DNA of 21,717 nucleotides from CBEUVQ01 sp965546615 (GCA_965546615.1 CBEUVQ010000035.1:1-21717), one strand, 5' to 3'. Shown: positions 7,719-15,515, numbered from the stretch's first letter. The notes: a model not told the origin generated them from the letters alone. A program made the numbers and translations.

Positions 7719-8110
7719 TAAACAACATCTCCTTCGCCGTTTATTGCTGCTGCAAAGGCTACTGCCCGAGAGCGGTCATGTGACAGACTGATTAGTATTT
7801 TACATATATCCCGCTGCATCGCTGCTGCTTCAGCTCCGCCGAAAAGTCTTACTTTTGGCGCTCCGCCTTGGTACTCAGGCATTATTTCAACATCGGTAAA
7901 CCGGCACCCTTTCAGACCTGTTCCCAACGCTTTCAGCACCGCCTCTTTGCCGGCAAACCGGGCAGCCAAACAGGGATAGGGATCGGTGCGCTTTAAACAA
8001 TACTGCTGCTCTGCAGGCGTAAAGACACGTTGTAAAAAACGCGAATTTTGACATGCTTTTTTTATTCGCTCAATTTCGATGATGTCGGTACCAATACCGG
8101 TCAACAACAA
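7718..8110 (-). CDS. acpS: holo-[acyl-carrier-protein] synthase
   Basis: A 130-residue phosphopantetheinyl transferase that loads coenzyme A's 4'-phosphopantetheine onto ACP for fatty-acid synthesis. Family motifs are present: GIGTDIIEIERI with the metal aspartate near residue 9, RFAGKEAVLKALGTG with the catalytic glutamate, and a C-terminal ILISLSHDRSRAVAFA. The best start is TTG at 8110, six bases after an AAGGGG site; further TTG codons follow immediately, so the exact start could shift by one or two codons. It lies 12 bases after the response regulator gene and overlaps nnr by one base. Confidence 0.93.
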   Translation of the reverse strand: MLLTGIGTDIIEIERIKKACQNSRFLQRVFTPAEQQYCLKRTDPYPCLAARFAGKEAVLKALGTGLKGCRFTDVEIMPEYQGGAPKVRLFGGAEAAAMQRDICKILISLSHDRSRAVAFAAAINGEGDVV

Positions 8111-8122
8111 ACTTCGCCCCTT

Positions 8123-8911
8123 TTAAAAACCTAAAATTTTACGCAGTTTTTTGGCCTGAGCCCGCGAAACCGGCACCTCACTCTTTTCAGCGTCTTCCAT
8201 TACTAAATTATAGGTGCCGTTAAAAAACGGCACTATTTCTGTAACTCTGTGCAGATTGACGATAAAACAGCGGTGCGTTCTGTAGAATACCGAAGGGTTC
8301 AGCCTGGCCTCCAGCTCTTTTAAAGTAAATCTGGTGATCATCTTATCATTATATGTTTTGATATAGACATAGTCATTTTCGGTAAAAGCATAAAAAACAT
8401 CAGACATTGCCACAAGAATGGTTTTACCTAATTTTTCTGCCGGTATACGTTCAATTCGTATTTCTTTTGTATTTCTCCTGCCGGAATTATCCGGTTTATC
8501 ACCTTCCGTCCCTTTTTCAAAATTATCGTTAACTTCTTGATATGATTTTAGCACTTTATCTATCGTTTTGCGCAGGCGCTGTTCTTCCATCGGTTTTAAT
8601 ATGTAGTCAACAGCATTTACTTCAAATGCTTTTAAGGCATGTTCGTCATAAGCACTGACAAAAACAATATGCGGTTTGCGAGATAAGTCTTGAATAGCCG
8701 CTCCTAACTCCAAACCGCTCATTCCCGGCATGGCGATATCTAAAAAAATAATGTGATAGTCCAATGCTTTAATTAAAGCCAACGCCTCATTAGCATTGGT
8801 AGCCTCACCTACAATTTCTACATTGTCAAAATTTTGAAGCATATAGCGCAGCTCTTGACGAGCGGGATATTCATCATCTACTATCAGCGCACGCAGCTTC
8901 ATCTTGCCCAT
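8123..8911 (-). CDS. LytTR-family response regulator
   Basis: A 262-residue transcription factor. The receiver domain (about 5-125) has the acidic pair in VDDE (12-14), phosphoacceptor D58 in IIFLDIAMPGMSG, and K106 in YILKPM. After a charged linker (about 130-155), the LytTR DNA-binding domain (about 160-262) contains FTENDYVYIKT, FYRTHRCFIVNL and VSRAQAKKLRKIL. All phosphorylation residues are intact. Its start overlaps the kinase gene by 38 bases. ATG at 8911 is very close to its AGGAGG site (three bases), and ATG at 8902 is a possible alternative. LytTR proteins bind direct repeats. It is the output partner of the LytS-type kinase immediately upstream. Confidence 0.92.
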   Translation of the reverse strand: MGKMKLRALIVDDEYPARQELRYMLQNFDNVEIVGEATNANEALALIKALDYHIIFLDIAMPGMSGLELGAAIQDLSRKPHIVFVSAYDEHALKAFEVNAVDYILKPMEEQRLRKTIDKVLKSYQEVNDNFEKGTEGDKPDNSGRRNTKEIRIERIPAEKLGKTILVAMSDVFYAFTENDYVYIKTYNDKMITRFTLKELEARLNPSVFYRTHRCFIVNLHRVTEIVPFFNGTYNLVMEDAEKSEVPVSRAQAKKLRKILGF

Positions 8912-10217
8912 CCACCTCCTCGCTGCTCTCTAATATGATCGGAATTCTTACAAAAACAGACGTTCCTTTTTCAGGCACGCTGGTTATTTTTAAACCGTAT
9001 TCCTCACCAAACAAGATCTTCAGCCGCTCATGTACATTGCTTAAACCCACCCCGCTGCCGGAACCAAAGCCGGGCTTAAATATTTCAGACATGATCTGCG
9101 GATCAATCCCCACGCCGTCATCATGAACGGCAATGTGAATTTCTCCTTCCTTTAATTTTGCAGTTATTTTTACAGTACCGGTTCCCACCTTAGGGGTAAT
9201 ACCGTGGCGAATTGAGTTTTCCACCAACGGCTGCAGGGTTAATACCGGTATTTTAAGTTTTAAAACAGATGGTTCAATATCTCTTTTGACACGCAGTTTT
9301 TCCCGAAAACGAGCCTTCTCCAGCACCAAATAGTGATGGAGGTAGGCCAATTCTTCTTCAAAAGTTACCAAGTGCCCCCGCCGTTTCAGCGAATGGCGAA
9401 AAAATGCCGCCAACCTTTTTAACAGCCTTCTCGCTGTTTCGGGGTTAGTGCGAATAAACATGCTGATAGTATTTAAAGTGTTAAATAAAAAATGGGGGTT
9501 AATTTGAGCCTGCAGCGCATCCAATTCCGCTCTGGTTACTAATTGGTTCTGCCGGTCCAATTCCGCCAGTTCCATCTGCACACCGAGAAGCTGAGCAATA
9601 CCCACTGCCAACTTAACAAGGTTTGAAGGCATTTCCCCCGCAATTGTTTGGTAAAGCTTTACCGTGCCAACTACTTCATTTTTACATTTTAACGGAACAA
9701 TCACCGCCGCCTCCAGCGGACAATCACATTGATGTTGATACGGGCAATTAAAATCCTCTTTCTTTGTTACTATTTTTAACTGACCGGAGGCAATAACATC
9801 TTTGGTAGCATTAGTAATAATTAAACCGCCGGGGGGGTGCCTTTCGCAGCCGGCGCCTAAAAAAGCCAGCACAAATTGGCGATCGGTAACCGCCACTGCC
9901 GGAACATCACTGATTTTTTGAATAATCTCCGCTGCTTGTTGAGCGGTTTCACTGTTCAGACCCTGGCGCATGAACGGCAGCGTTTCATTGGCAATTTGCA
10001 GACTGCGGTCAAAGGACTTGGCATCAACACGAAGCGTTACCACTCTGTGCCGCCTGGGGTATACCAGCGCAATGTACATCACCGCTGTATTGGACAGCAA
10101 AATAATTAACGAAACTTTCCAATCGCCGGTATACAAAAATGTACCCGTCAAAGCAGCGGCCTGAACAATCAAAAACCACAGGATTACGTCTTTGGAAAAT
10201 TTGTTTTTTAAATGCAA
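8874..10217 (-). CDS. LytS-type sensor histidine kinase with two membrane segments and a Cys-containing sensor domain
   Basis: A 447-residue kinase. Two hydrophobic segments lie near the N-terminus (about 10-30 and 35-53). A GAF-like domain (about 90-215) follows, with cysteines near 124, 158, 164 and 166 (the last three in FNCPYQHQCDCPLEAAV). Next is the His_kinase domain with INPHFLFNTLNTI (H242). The HATPase has PLVENSIRHG, DDGVGID and GSGVGLSNVHERL. The large multi-helix 5TM module of classical LytS is absent. I chose TTG at 10217 because AGAAGGTG sits six bases upstream; an in-frame GTG at 10235 precedes that site. Cysteines at this place also occur in other LytS relatives, and whether they bind metal is not known from sequence. 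The neighbouring acs suggests a carboxylate or acetyl-CoA-linked signal, which is inference. Confidence 0.9.
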   Translation of the reverse strand: MHLKNKFSKDVILWFLIVQAAALTGTFLYTGDWKVSLIILLSNTAVMYIALVYPRRHRVVTLRVDAKSFDRSLQIANETLPFMRQGLNSETAQQAAEIIQKISDVPAVAVTDRQFVLAFLGAGCERHPPGGLIITNATKDVIASGQLKIVTKKEDFNCPYQHQCDCPLEAAVIVPLKCKNEVVGTVKLYQTIAGEMPSNLVKLAVGIAQLLGVQMELAELDRQNQLVTRAELDALQAQINPHFLFNTLNTISMFIRTNPETARRLLKRLAAFFRHSLKRRGHLVTFEEELAYLHHYLVLEKARFREKLRVKRDIEPSVLKLKIPVLTLQPLVENSIRHGITPKVGTGTVKITAKLKEGEIHIAVHDDGVGIDPQIMSEIFKPGFGSGSGVGLSNVHERLKILFGEEYGLKITSVPEKGTSVFVRIPIILESSEEVDGQDEAACADSR

Positions 10218-10249
10218 ATTAAAGCACCTTCTCACTATGAATAGAGCAA

Positions 10250-10297
10250 ATATTCTTAATTATTTTAAATAATATTCTACATATTCTTTGATATTCC
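10250..10297 (-). repeat. four AGAATAT-like direct repeats upstream of the two-component operon
   Basis: On the minus strand GGAATAT (10291-10297), AGAATAT (10281-10287), AGAATAT (10272-10278) and AGAATAT (10250-10256) occur in one orientation, the first three at 9-10 base steps. They lie 33-80 bases before the kinase start. LytTR regulators bind direct repeats, so autoregulation is conceivable. The repeats are AT-rich, and some may simply be promoter -10 elements. Confidence 0.35.
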
Positions 10298-10328
10298 TTT
10301 CCACAAAAAGCCATTGCACTGTATACAT

Positions 10329-10358
10329 AAAAAAAGCGCGTTAAACGCGCTTTTTTTT
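10329..10358 (-). terminator. Rho-independent terminator of acs
   Basis: A GCGCG/CGCGC stem (10336-10340 and 10346-10350), extended by A-T pairs on both sides, loop TTAAA, with T runs on both strands. It begins right at the acs stop codon and separates acs from the kinase operon. Confidence 0.9.
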
Positions 10359-12306
10359 ACTCATAATTATGTTTTAAATAAGAAATTACCTCCGGGTTGG
10401 CCAGCGTAGTGGTATCTCCCACCGCTCTCCCTTCAGCAATATCCCTTAACAGCCTGCGCATGATTTTACCGCTGCGGGTTTTTGGCAGTTCGGCAGTTAA
10501 GTATATCTCATCCGGACGGGCTAAACCACCTATCTTTTTGGCAACGCATTTTTTCAGCTCATTAATTAATTCTTCATTATAGACGGCATTTTCTTTCAAA
10601 GTTATAAAAGCAGCTACTGCCTGCCCTTTAACTTCATGCTTTTTACCAATCACCGCCGCTTCCGCTACCGCCGGGTGTTCTACAAGTGCACTTTCAACTT
10701 CCATGGTGCTTAAGCGGTGTCCCGAAACGTTAATGACATCATCAACCCGGCCTTGAACCCAAATATACCCGTCTTTATCTTTGATTGCGCCGTCACCGGT
10801 AAAATACATACCGTCAAAACGTCCCCAGTACTGATCAACATAACGCTGCGGATCATTATATACTGTGCGGATCATTGCCGGCCAGGGATGTTTTACCACC
10901 AGAAAACCCTTTTCACCGGGTGCTGCCGGAAAACCGGCCGCATCTACCACATCAATTTCAATGCCGGGCAGCGGGTGAGCTGCAGAACCGGGCTTGGCAA
11001 AAGTTATTCCCGGCAGCGGGCTAATCATAATTTGACCGGTTTCTGTCTGCCACCAAGTATCTACTATCGGGCAGCGGCCGCCGCCGATATGCCGGTAATA
11101 CCACCACCAAGATTCGGGATTTATCGGTTCACCAACAGAGCCAAGCAGACGCAGGCTTGATAAGTCTCTGCCGGCCGGCCAATGATCGCCCCACTTCATA
11201 AAGGTGCGAATGGCGGTAGGTGCTGTATATAAAATTGTTACCGCATACTTTTCCACTACCTGCCAAAAGCGATCTTTCGCCGGATAATCGGGTGCCCCTT
11301 CAAATAAAACGGTAGTGGCGCCATTGACCAGCGGCCCGTAAACAATGTAACTATGTCCGGTAATCCAACCGATATCAGCAGTGCACCAATAAATATCGTC
11401 TTCTTTTAAATCAAACACCATGCGGTGGGTGGAACTGGCTCCTACCAAATACCCGCCTGTGCTGTGCACAACTCCTTTGGGCTTGCCGGTAGTGCCGCTG
11501 GTATAGAGAATAAACAGCATATCTTCAGCATCCATTGCTTCCGCCGGGCAGCCAATGGGGGCATGCTCCATCAGTTCGTGATACCAAAGATCACGGTTTT
11601 CCACCATGTTTATTTCAGAGCCGGTACGTTTCACTACCACCACTTTTTCTACTGTACTGTTGTTTTTCAGAGCAATGTCTACATTTTGTTTCATTCCCAA
11701 AATTTTACCGCGGCGATAGCCACCGTCAGTAGTAATTACAATTTTTGAACCGGCATCGTTAATCCGATCGCTTAAAGCTTCCGGGGCAAAACCGCCAAAC
11801 ACAACGCTGTGCACCGCACCAATCCTGGCACAGGCAAGCATTGCGACGGGGAGCTCCGGTATCATCGGCATATATAAACTTACCCTATCCCCTTTTTTAA
11901 CCCCTAAATCTTTTAATACGTTGGCAAATTTGGTAACTTCGCGGTACAAATCTTGATAAGTCAATACCCGGGAATCACCGGGCTCACCCTCAAAAATAAT
12001 TGCTGCTTTATTTTTGCGAAATGTTTTCAAATGACGATCAATGCAGTTGTACGAAGCATTTAATTTGCCGCCTTCAAACCATTTGGCAAAAGGCTGCTCC
12101 CAAACCAATGTTTTTTCCCATTTTTCAAACCAGTGCAATTGTTCTGCTTCTTTGGCCCAATATTCCAGCCAGTTTTCACCGGCATCTTGGTAAATACGGG
12201 CATCGTTAATATTCGCTTTTTGCACAAAATCAACGCTGGGCGGAACAATTTTATCTTCGAGCACAAAGGCATTCGGCATTTCATTACTGGCAGTTTCTCG
12301 GGACAT
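10357..12306 (-). CDS. acs: acetyl-CoA synthetase (AMP-forming)
   Basis: A 649-residue adenylate-forming enzyme that makes acetyl-CoA from acetate, ATP and CoA through acetyl-AMP. Visible are the P-loop YTSGTTGKPKGVVHSTGGYL, the acyl-pocket/adenine motif DTWWQTETG, the hinge region YFTGDGA and QGRVDDVINVSGHRLS, and the C-terminal PKTRSGKIMRRLLR with catalytic K614. That lysine is the one controlled by reversible acetylation in Acs of other bacteria. Length is normal. ATG at 12306 follows GAGGAGG by seven bases. It is a single-gene unit with its own terminator, followed by a LytS/LytTR two-component operon. A 13-bp palindrome lies 55 bases upstream of the start. Confidence 0.96.
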   Translation of the reverse strand: MSRETASNEMPNAFVLEDKIVPPSVDFVQKANINDARIYQDAGENWLEYWAKEAEQLHWFEKWEKTLVWEQPFAKWFEGGKLNASYNCIDRHLKTFRKNKAAIIFEGEPGDSRVLTYQDLYREVTKFANVLKDLGVKKGDRVSLYMPMIPELPVAMLACARIGAVHSVVFGGFAPEALSDRINDAGSKIVITTDGGYRRGKILGMKQNVDIALKNNSTVEKVVVVKRTGSEINMVENRDLWYHELMEHAPIGCPAEAMDAEDMLFILYTSGTTGKPKGVVHSTGGYLVGASSTHRMVFDLKEDDIYWCTADIGWITGHSYIVYGPLVNGATTVLFEGAPDYPAKDRFWQVVEKYAVTILYTAPTAIRTFMKWGDHWPAGRDLSSLRLLGSVGEPINPESWWWYYRHIGGGRCPIVDTWWQTETGQIMISPLPGITFAKPGSAAHPLPGIEIDVVDAAGFPAAPGEKGFLVVKHPWPAMIRTVYNDPQRYVDQYWGRFDGMYFTGDGAIKDKDGYIWVQGRVDDVINVSGHRLSTMEVESALVEHPAVAEAAVIGKKHEVKGQAVAAFITLKENAVYNEELINELKKCVAKKIGGLARPDEIYLTAELPKTRSGKIMRRLLRDIAEGRAVGDTTTLANPEVISYLKHNYE

Positions 12307-12360
12307 CTCAACGCCTCCTCATTTAGATAAATCTGATATACATAAATATACACATCTGTT

Positions 12361-12373
12361 TTACGCAGCGTAA
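12361..12373. promoter_or_regulatory. 13-bp palindrome in the acs upstream region, candidate operator
   Basis: TTACGCAGCGTAA is a perfect dyad with one central base, 55-67 bases before the acs ATG. It is GC-richer than its surroundings. A partly overlapping CAGCG/CGCTG inverted repeat lies at 12366-12386. The binding factor is unknown. Confidence 0.3.
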
Positions 12374-12533
12374 GGATTTGTCGCTGAAATAACTTTTTTG
12401 CCCCTCGAATAACACCAAACTGCATTACAACTTTGTATACACCCATTTAACCTTCTAATTGACCGTTTAACTTTCTGAAGAAACATTTCAGATTAATAAA
12501 TAAAGTTAAATCAGCACTCTGCCCTTCCGGCAT

Positions 12534-12564
12534 AAAAAAACCCCGGCTTAAGCCGGGGTTTTTT
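12534..12564. terminator. Rho-independent terminator after the FabK-like gene, bidirectional in form
   Basis: CCCCGGCT (12541-12548) and AGCCGGGG (12551-12558) form a palindromic stem flanked by seven A and six T, next to the stop codon of the flavoprotein gene. Confidence 0.9.
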
Positions 12565-13510
12565 ATTGTGCTAAGTATTCGGTTAAAATACGTTTAAAAA
12601 TCACACGTACCGGAAGGATATCTTTAATTTTAAAAACATTCTTTCCGGCAAATACCACACCATCATTAACCAAACCATTGCGAGAATTGATTAACGCTTT
12701 CATAATGCAATATTCACGGGAGCAATTTTTCAAGCAGCCTTCACATTCTTTAATGGACGGTGCTTTGCCTTCTTTTAAAAGATTTGCAAAAGCATTGCGA
12801 ATGGCCCTACCCGGCAGTCCTACCGGGCTTTTAATGATAACTACGTCATCCTTATCAGCCTGCAGATACATCTTTTTAAATTCGTCTGCAACCGAACATT
12901 CCTCACTCAACACAAATCTGGTAGCCATTTGGACACCGCTGGCTCCCAATTTAACCATCTCGGCCATGTCCTTGCCGTTAACAATTCCTCCGGCGGCAAT
13001 TACCGGAATACTCACTGCCTCTTTAATTTCAGGTAAGATTTCTTTAAGCGGTCTGTCGGTACCCAAGTGACCACCAGCCTCCGTACCTTCAGCCACCACT
13101 GCCGCAGCACCGTATTTCTCTGCAATTCGGGCAGCCTTGGCAGACGAAACAATCGAAACAATCGGCACATTGCCCTCTTTACCCCAACGAAAAATATCTC
13201 TGGAAAAACCTGCACCTGTAAAGATAACGTCAATTTTTTCATTAATTGCCGTGGTAACTATTTCTTTGAACTGTCGGGCCGCATACATAATATTTATACC
13301 AACAATTCCTCCACCGGCTATTTTTCTCGCTTTCTGAACTTCTTCTTTCAGCTCACTAAGCGACATTCCGGTAGCACCAATTAACCCTATGCCTCCGGCA
13401 TCAGCCACCGCCCCGGCCAAAGAGGAAGTGGATACGCGTACCGCCATACCACCCTGAACAATAGGGAATTTGGGAAGTAAATTCCCAATACGCAATTCTG
13501 GCAATTTCAC
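12563..13510 (-). CDS. FabK / nitronate monooxygenase-like FMN flavoprotein with a C-terminal cysteine cluster
   Basis: A 315-residue FMN-binding TIM barrel of the nitronate monooxygenase/enoyl-ACP reductase II (FabK) family. Motifs: PIVQGGMAVRVSTSSLAGAV (16-35), GGIGLIGA, VGINIM, the AEGTEAGGHLG loop with H148, PVIAAGGI and GASGVQMATRF. A C-terminal cysteine set (C256, C259, C263, C268 in CEGCLKNCSREYC) suggests a metal or structural site; it is seen in a subset of anaerobe homologues, stated from memory. GTG at 13510 is chosen because GGAGG lies eight bases upstream; an open frame extends further but without a site. Whether it is an enoyl-ACP reductase or a nitronate oxidase cannot be decided. 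No other fatty-acid genes are next to it. Confidence 0.82.
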   Translation of the reverse strand: MKLPELRIGNLLPKFPIVQGGMAVRVSTSSLAGAVADAGGIGLIGATGMSLSELKEEVQKARKIAGGGIVGINIMYAARQFKEIVTTAINEKIDVIFTGAGFSRDIFRWGKEGNVPIVSIVSSAKAARIAEKYGAAAVVAEGTEAGGHLGTDRPLKEILPEIKEAVSIPVIAAGGIVNGKDMAEMVKLGASGVQMATRFVLSEECSVADEFKKMYLQADKDDVVIIKSPVGLPGRAIRNAFANLLKEGKAPSIKECEGCLKNCSREYCIMKALINSRNGLVNDGVVFAGKNVFKIKDILPVRVIFKRILTEYLAQ

Positions 13511-13528
13511 TTTTAGTACCTCCAAAAT

Positions 13529-13557
13529 GTTTAACTTTTTAACTACTACAGTTAAAC
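13529..13557. promoter_or_regulatory. inverted repeat upstream of the FabK-like gene, candidate operator
   Basis: GTTTAAC (13529-13535) and GTTAAAC (13551-13557) form a perfect 7-bp dyad with 15 bases between, centre spacing 22 bp or about two helical turns. It lies just upstream of the ribosome site and downstream of several TATAAT-like sequences, a position fit for a repressor. Confidence 0.35.
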
Positions 13558-13618
13558 ACATAATATTATACTTTTCAACTATTATTATACCCAATTAAAA
13601 TATTTATCATTATATACA

Positions 13619-13650
13619 ATAAAAACGAGGTGTTTTAGAGCACCTCGTTT
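13619..13650 (-). terminator. Rho-independent terminator of ilvE
   Basis: AAACGAGGTG (13623-13632) pairs with CACCTCGTTT (13641-13650) around an eight-base loop. It is followed on the minus strand by a T-run, six bases after the ilvE stop. Confidence 0.9.
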
Positions 13651-13655
13651 AGTCT

Positions 13656-14735
13656 TTAAAGTTTGCCTAATTCCATTACCCAACCATACTCATCTTTTTC
13701 TCTGCCGTATTGAATGTTAACTAAACGGTTATATAACGCTTTGGTTACAGGACCAACTTCGTTATTGTTAATAATATAGTTTTTATCTTGATAGTACAGC
13801 GCTCCCACCGGTGAAATAACTGCTGCCGTGCCGGAACCAAAAGCTTCGGTAACCGCACCGCTGGCTATCCCCTCAATAACTTCATCAACAGTGATTAAAC
13901 GCTCTTCCACCTGATAGCCCATACCGGCGGCCAGTTTAAGCACCGAATCCCGAGTAATTCCCGGTAAAATTGAACCGGTCAGTTTAGGGGTGACCAGTTT
14001 GTTGTCAATAACAAAGAACATGTTCATTGCTCCAACTTCTTCAACATATTTATGCTCTTTGGCATCCAACCACAGCACTTGAGAAAAGCCTTTCTCTTCA
14101 GCTTTGCGGGCACCCATTAAGCTGGCTGCATAATTGCCGCCGGTTTTAATATCCCCTACGCCGCCTACTACAGACCGCACCAGCTTATCCTCAACGTAAA
14201 TTCCTACCGGTTTAAAACCGGTTTTAAAGTAAGGGCCAACCGGCGAGAGAATAATATAAAAAATGTATTCGTCCGCAGGATGTACCCCCAAGAAAGGTTG
14301 GGTTGCAATCATCGTTGGGCGGATATAAAGTGAAGTACCCGGCGAACGAGGAATCCAACGTTTTTCCAGCATAATAAGTTCTTTTAATGCCTGAATAAAA
14401 TATTCAACCGGAAGCTCCGGCATACAAAGGCGTTTTGCCGAGCGATTCATTCTGCGGGCATTTTCTTCCGGACGAAAGAGCAGCGCCTGACCGTTCTCAC
14501 CGGCATAAGCTTTTAAACCTTCAAAAATTTCTTGAGAATAATGCAGCACGCAGGATGCAGGATCAAAGGTAAATGATTGATACTTGGTAATTTTGGCATC
14601 ATGCCACCCTGCTTCTTTACTGTATTTTACAGTAAACATACGGTCGGTAAAAATACTGCCAAAACCCAACTGCGCCGGATCGTCAAACAGCGGTTTCAGA
14701 TCATCATCGGCGATTGGTTCAACATAGATTTCCAT
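13656..14735 (-). CDS. ilvE: branched-chain amino acid aminotransferase
   Basis: A 359-residue class IV PLP aminotransferase of the longer BCAT form. It interconverts leucine, isoleucine and valine with their 2-keto acids using 2-oxoglutarate/glutamate. Evidence: GFGSIFTDRMFTVKY, YSQEIFEGLKAY, FRPEENARRMNRSA, the PLP lysine K197 in GDIKTGGNYAASL, VEEVGAMNMFFV, LTGSILPGITRDSVL and FGSGTAAVISPVG. Length is standard. ATG at 14735 follows AGGAGATGAG. It is a single gene with its own terminator, preceded by a 30-bp imperfect palindrome. The livF/livG importer genes further right handle the same class of amino acids but are separate. Confidence 0.95.
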   Translation of the reverse strand: MEIYVEPIADDDLKPLFDDPAQLGFGSIFTDRMFTVKYSKEAGWHDAKITKYQSFTFDPASCVLHYSQEIFEGLKAYAGENGQALLFRPEENARRMNRSAKRLCMPELPVEYFIQALKELIMLEKRWIPRSPGTSLYIRPTMIATQPFLGVHPADEYIFYIILSPVGPYFKTGFKPVGIYVEDKLVRSVVGGVGDIKTGGNYAASLMGARKAEEKGFSQVLWLDAKEHKYVEEVGAMNMFFVIDNKLVTPKLTGSILPGITRDSVLKLAAGMGYQVEERLITVDEVIEGIASGAVTEAFGSGTAAVISPVGALYYQDKNYIINNNEVGPVTKALYNRLVNIQYGREKDEYGWVMELGKL

Positions 14736-14797
14736 AAAAACTCATCTCCTAATTAATATGTATTGTAAATTTAATTAGCCGGCTTAAGATTAAATCT

Positions 14798-14858
14798 ATT
14801 ATATTCTACATTAGTTAGCGTATTCCTGTTAACAATCAAAATATTCTTTGATAATTAA
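14798..14858 (-). promoter_or_regulatory. ilvE upstream region: -10-like element and 30-bp dyad
   Basis: A minus-strand TATAAT lies at 14798-14803 without a good -35. Upstream is a dyad, TTAA-N2-ATCAAA-N6-TTTGAT-N2-TTAA, at 14829-14858. It sits in the intergenic region between ilvE and the divergent glucosaminidase gene and could serve either. Its ATATTCTTTGATA word (14841-14853) recurs upstream of the kinase operon. Confidence 0.35.
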
Positions 14859-14980
14859 CAATTCATTTTTGTGCAATTTTTTGACATATGAAGAATTATC
14901 CAAAAAAGTTTAATTCACCCTGCACGTCAGCTGTTAATTTTACATATCTTAGTTTAGAACTGCTTAAAGGAGTGAGTTAT

Positions 14981-15445
14981 GTGCATACACATAGATTTAT
15001 AAGGGCCATTGCCCCTTTTGCCCAGCAAAGCTACCGAAAAACCGGTGTTTTTGCCAGCTGCATTATTGCTCAGGCTGCATTAGAAAGCGGCTGGGGAAAA
15101 ACAATTCCCCGCGACAAAAAAACAGGCCGCTGCAGCTACAATTTATTTGGCATCAAGGGCGAAGGACCCTGCGGTTGTGTTGAAGTTCCTCACATGGAGT
15201 ACGAAAACGGCAAAAAGGTATGGCACACCGCTAAATTCCGCTGCTATCGCAATTATGCGGAAAGCATTGCCGACCATGAACAAGTGTTAATGCTTGACAG
15301 GTATCGGCCGGTGCGAGAGGCGGCAAGCGCAGATGAAGCTGCCCGTCAGCTTTATCACTGCGGATATGCTACCGATCCGCAGTACCCTCAGAAGTTGATT
15401 TCAATTATGAAAAAATACAACCTTTATAAATACGACATGGATTAA
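14981..15445 (+). CDS. small glucosaminidase-domain protein without a signal peptide
   Basis: A 154-residue protein made almost entirely of a glucosaminidase domain (PF01832, FlgJ/LytG/endo-beta-N-acetylglucosaminidase type), which cleaves glycan strands of peptidoglycan. The key motif is IIAQAALESGWGK with putative catalytic E35. It is followed by YNLFGIKGEGPCG, FRCYRNYAESIADHEQVLM, YRPVREA and CGYATDPQYPQKL, all typical of the fold. GTG at 14981 is chosen because AAAGGAG lies eight bases upstream. The frame stays open to ATG at 14888, but that start has no ribosome site, and the extension contains no hydrophobic signal. Export is therefore unexplained. It is a single plus-strand gene convergent with the NifX/ATPase operon and shares that operon's terminator. 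Confidence 0.82.
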   Translation: MHTHRFIRAIAPFAQQSYRKTGVFASCIIAQAALESGWGKTIPRDKKTGRCSYNLFGIKGEGPCGCVEVPHMEYENGKKVWHTAKFRCYRNYAESIADHEQVLMLDRYRPVREAASADEAARQLYHCGYATDPQYPQKLISIMKKYNLYKYDMD

Positions 15446-15482
15446 CATCAACGGTTTAAATTATGCTTTGTTATAAAATAAT

Positions 15483-15515
15483 AAAACTCCCCGCTGCGCG
15501 AGGAGTTTTATTTTT
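15483..15515. terminator. bidirectional Rho-independent terminator between convergent genes
   Basis: AAAACTCC (15483-15490) pairs with GGAGTTTT (15502-15509), with an inner CGC/GCG helix and T-rich exits on both strands. It serves the glucosaminidase gene on the plus strand and the NifX-family operon on the minus strand. Confidence 0.85.

Noticed and set aside
12060..12446. Minus-strand frame upstream of and overlapping acs
   Set aside because: It overlaps the first 250 bases of acs in another frame, has no recognisable product and covers the acs promoter region.
13508..13520. FapR-like half site TTAGTACCT near the FabK-like start
   Set aside because: Only one half matches, and it overlaps the ribosome site, whose reverse complement explains the sequence.
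14881..14886. TTGACA as -35 of the glucosaminidase gene
   Set aside because: No -10 element lies 16-18 bases downstream; the nearest TAATTC is 24 bases away.
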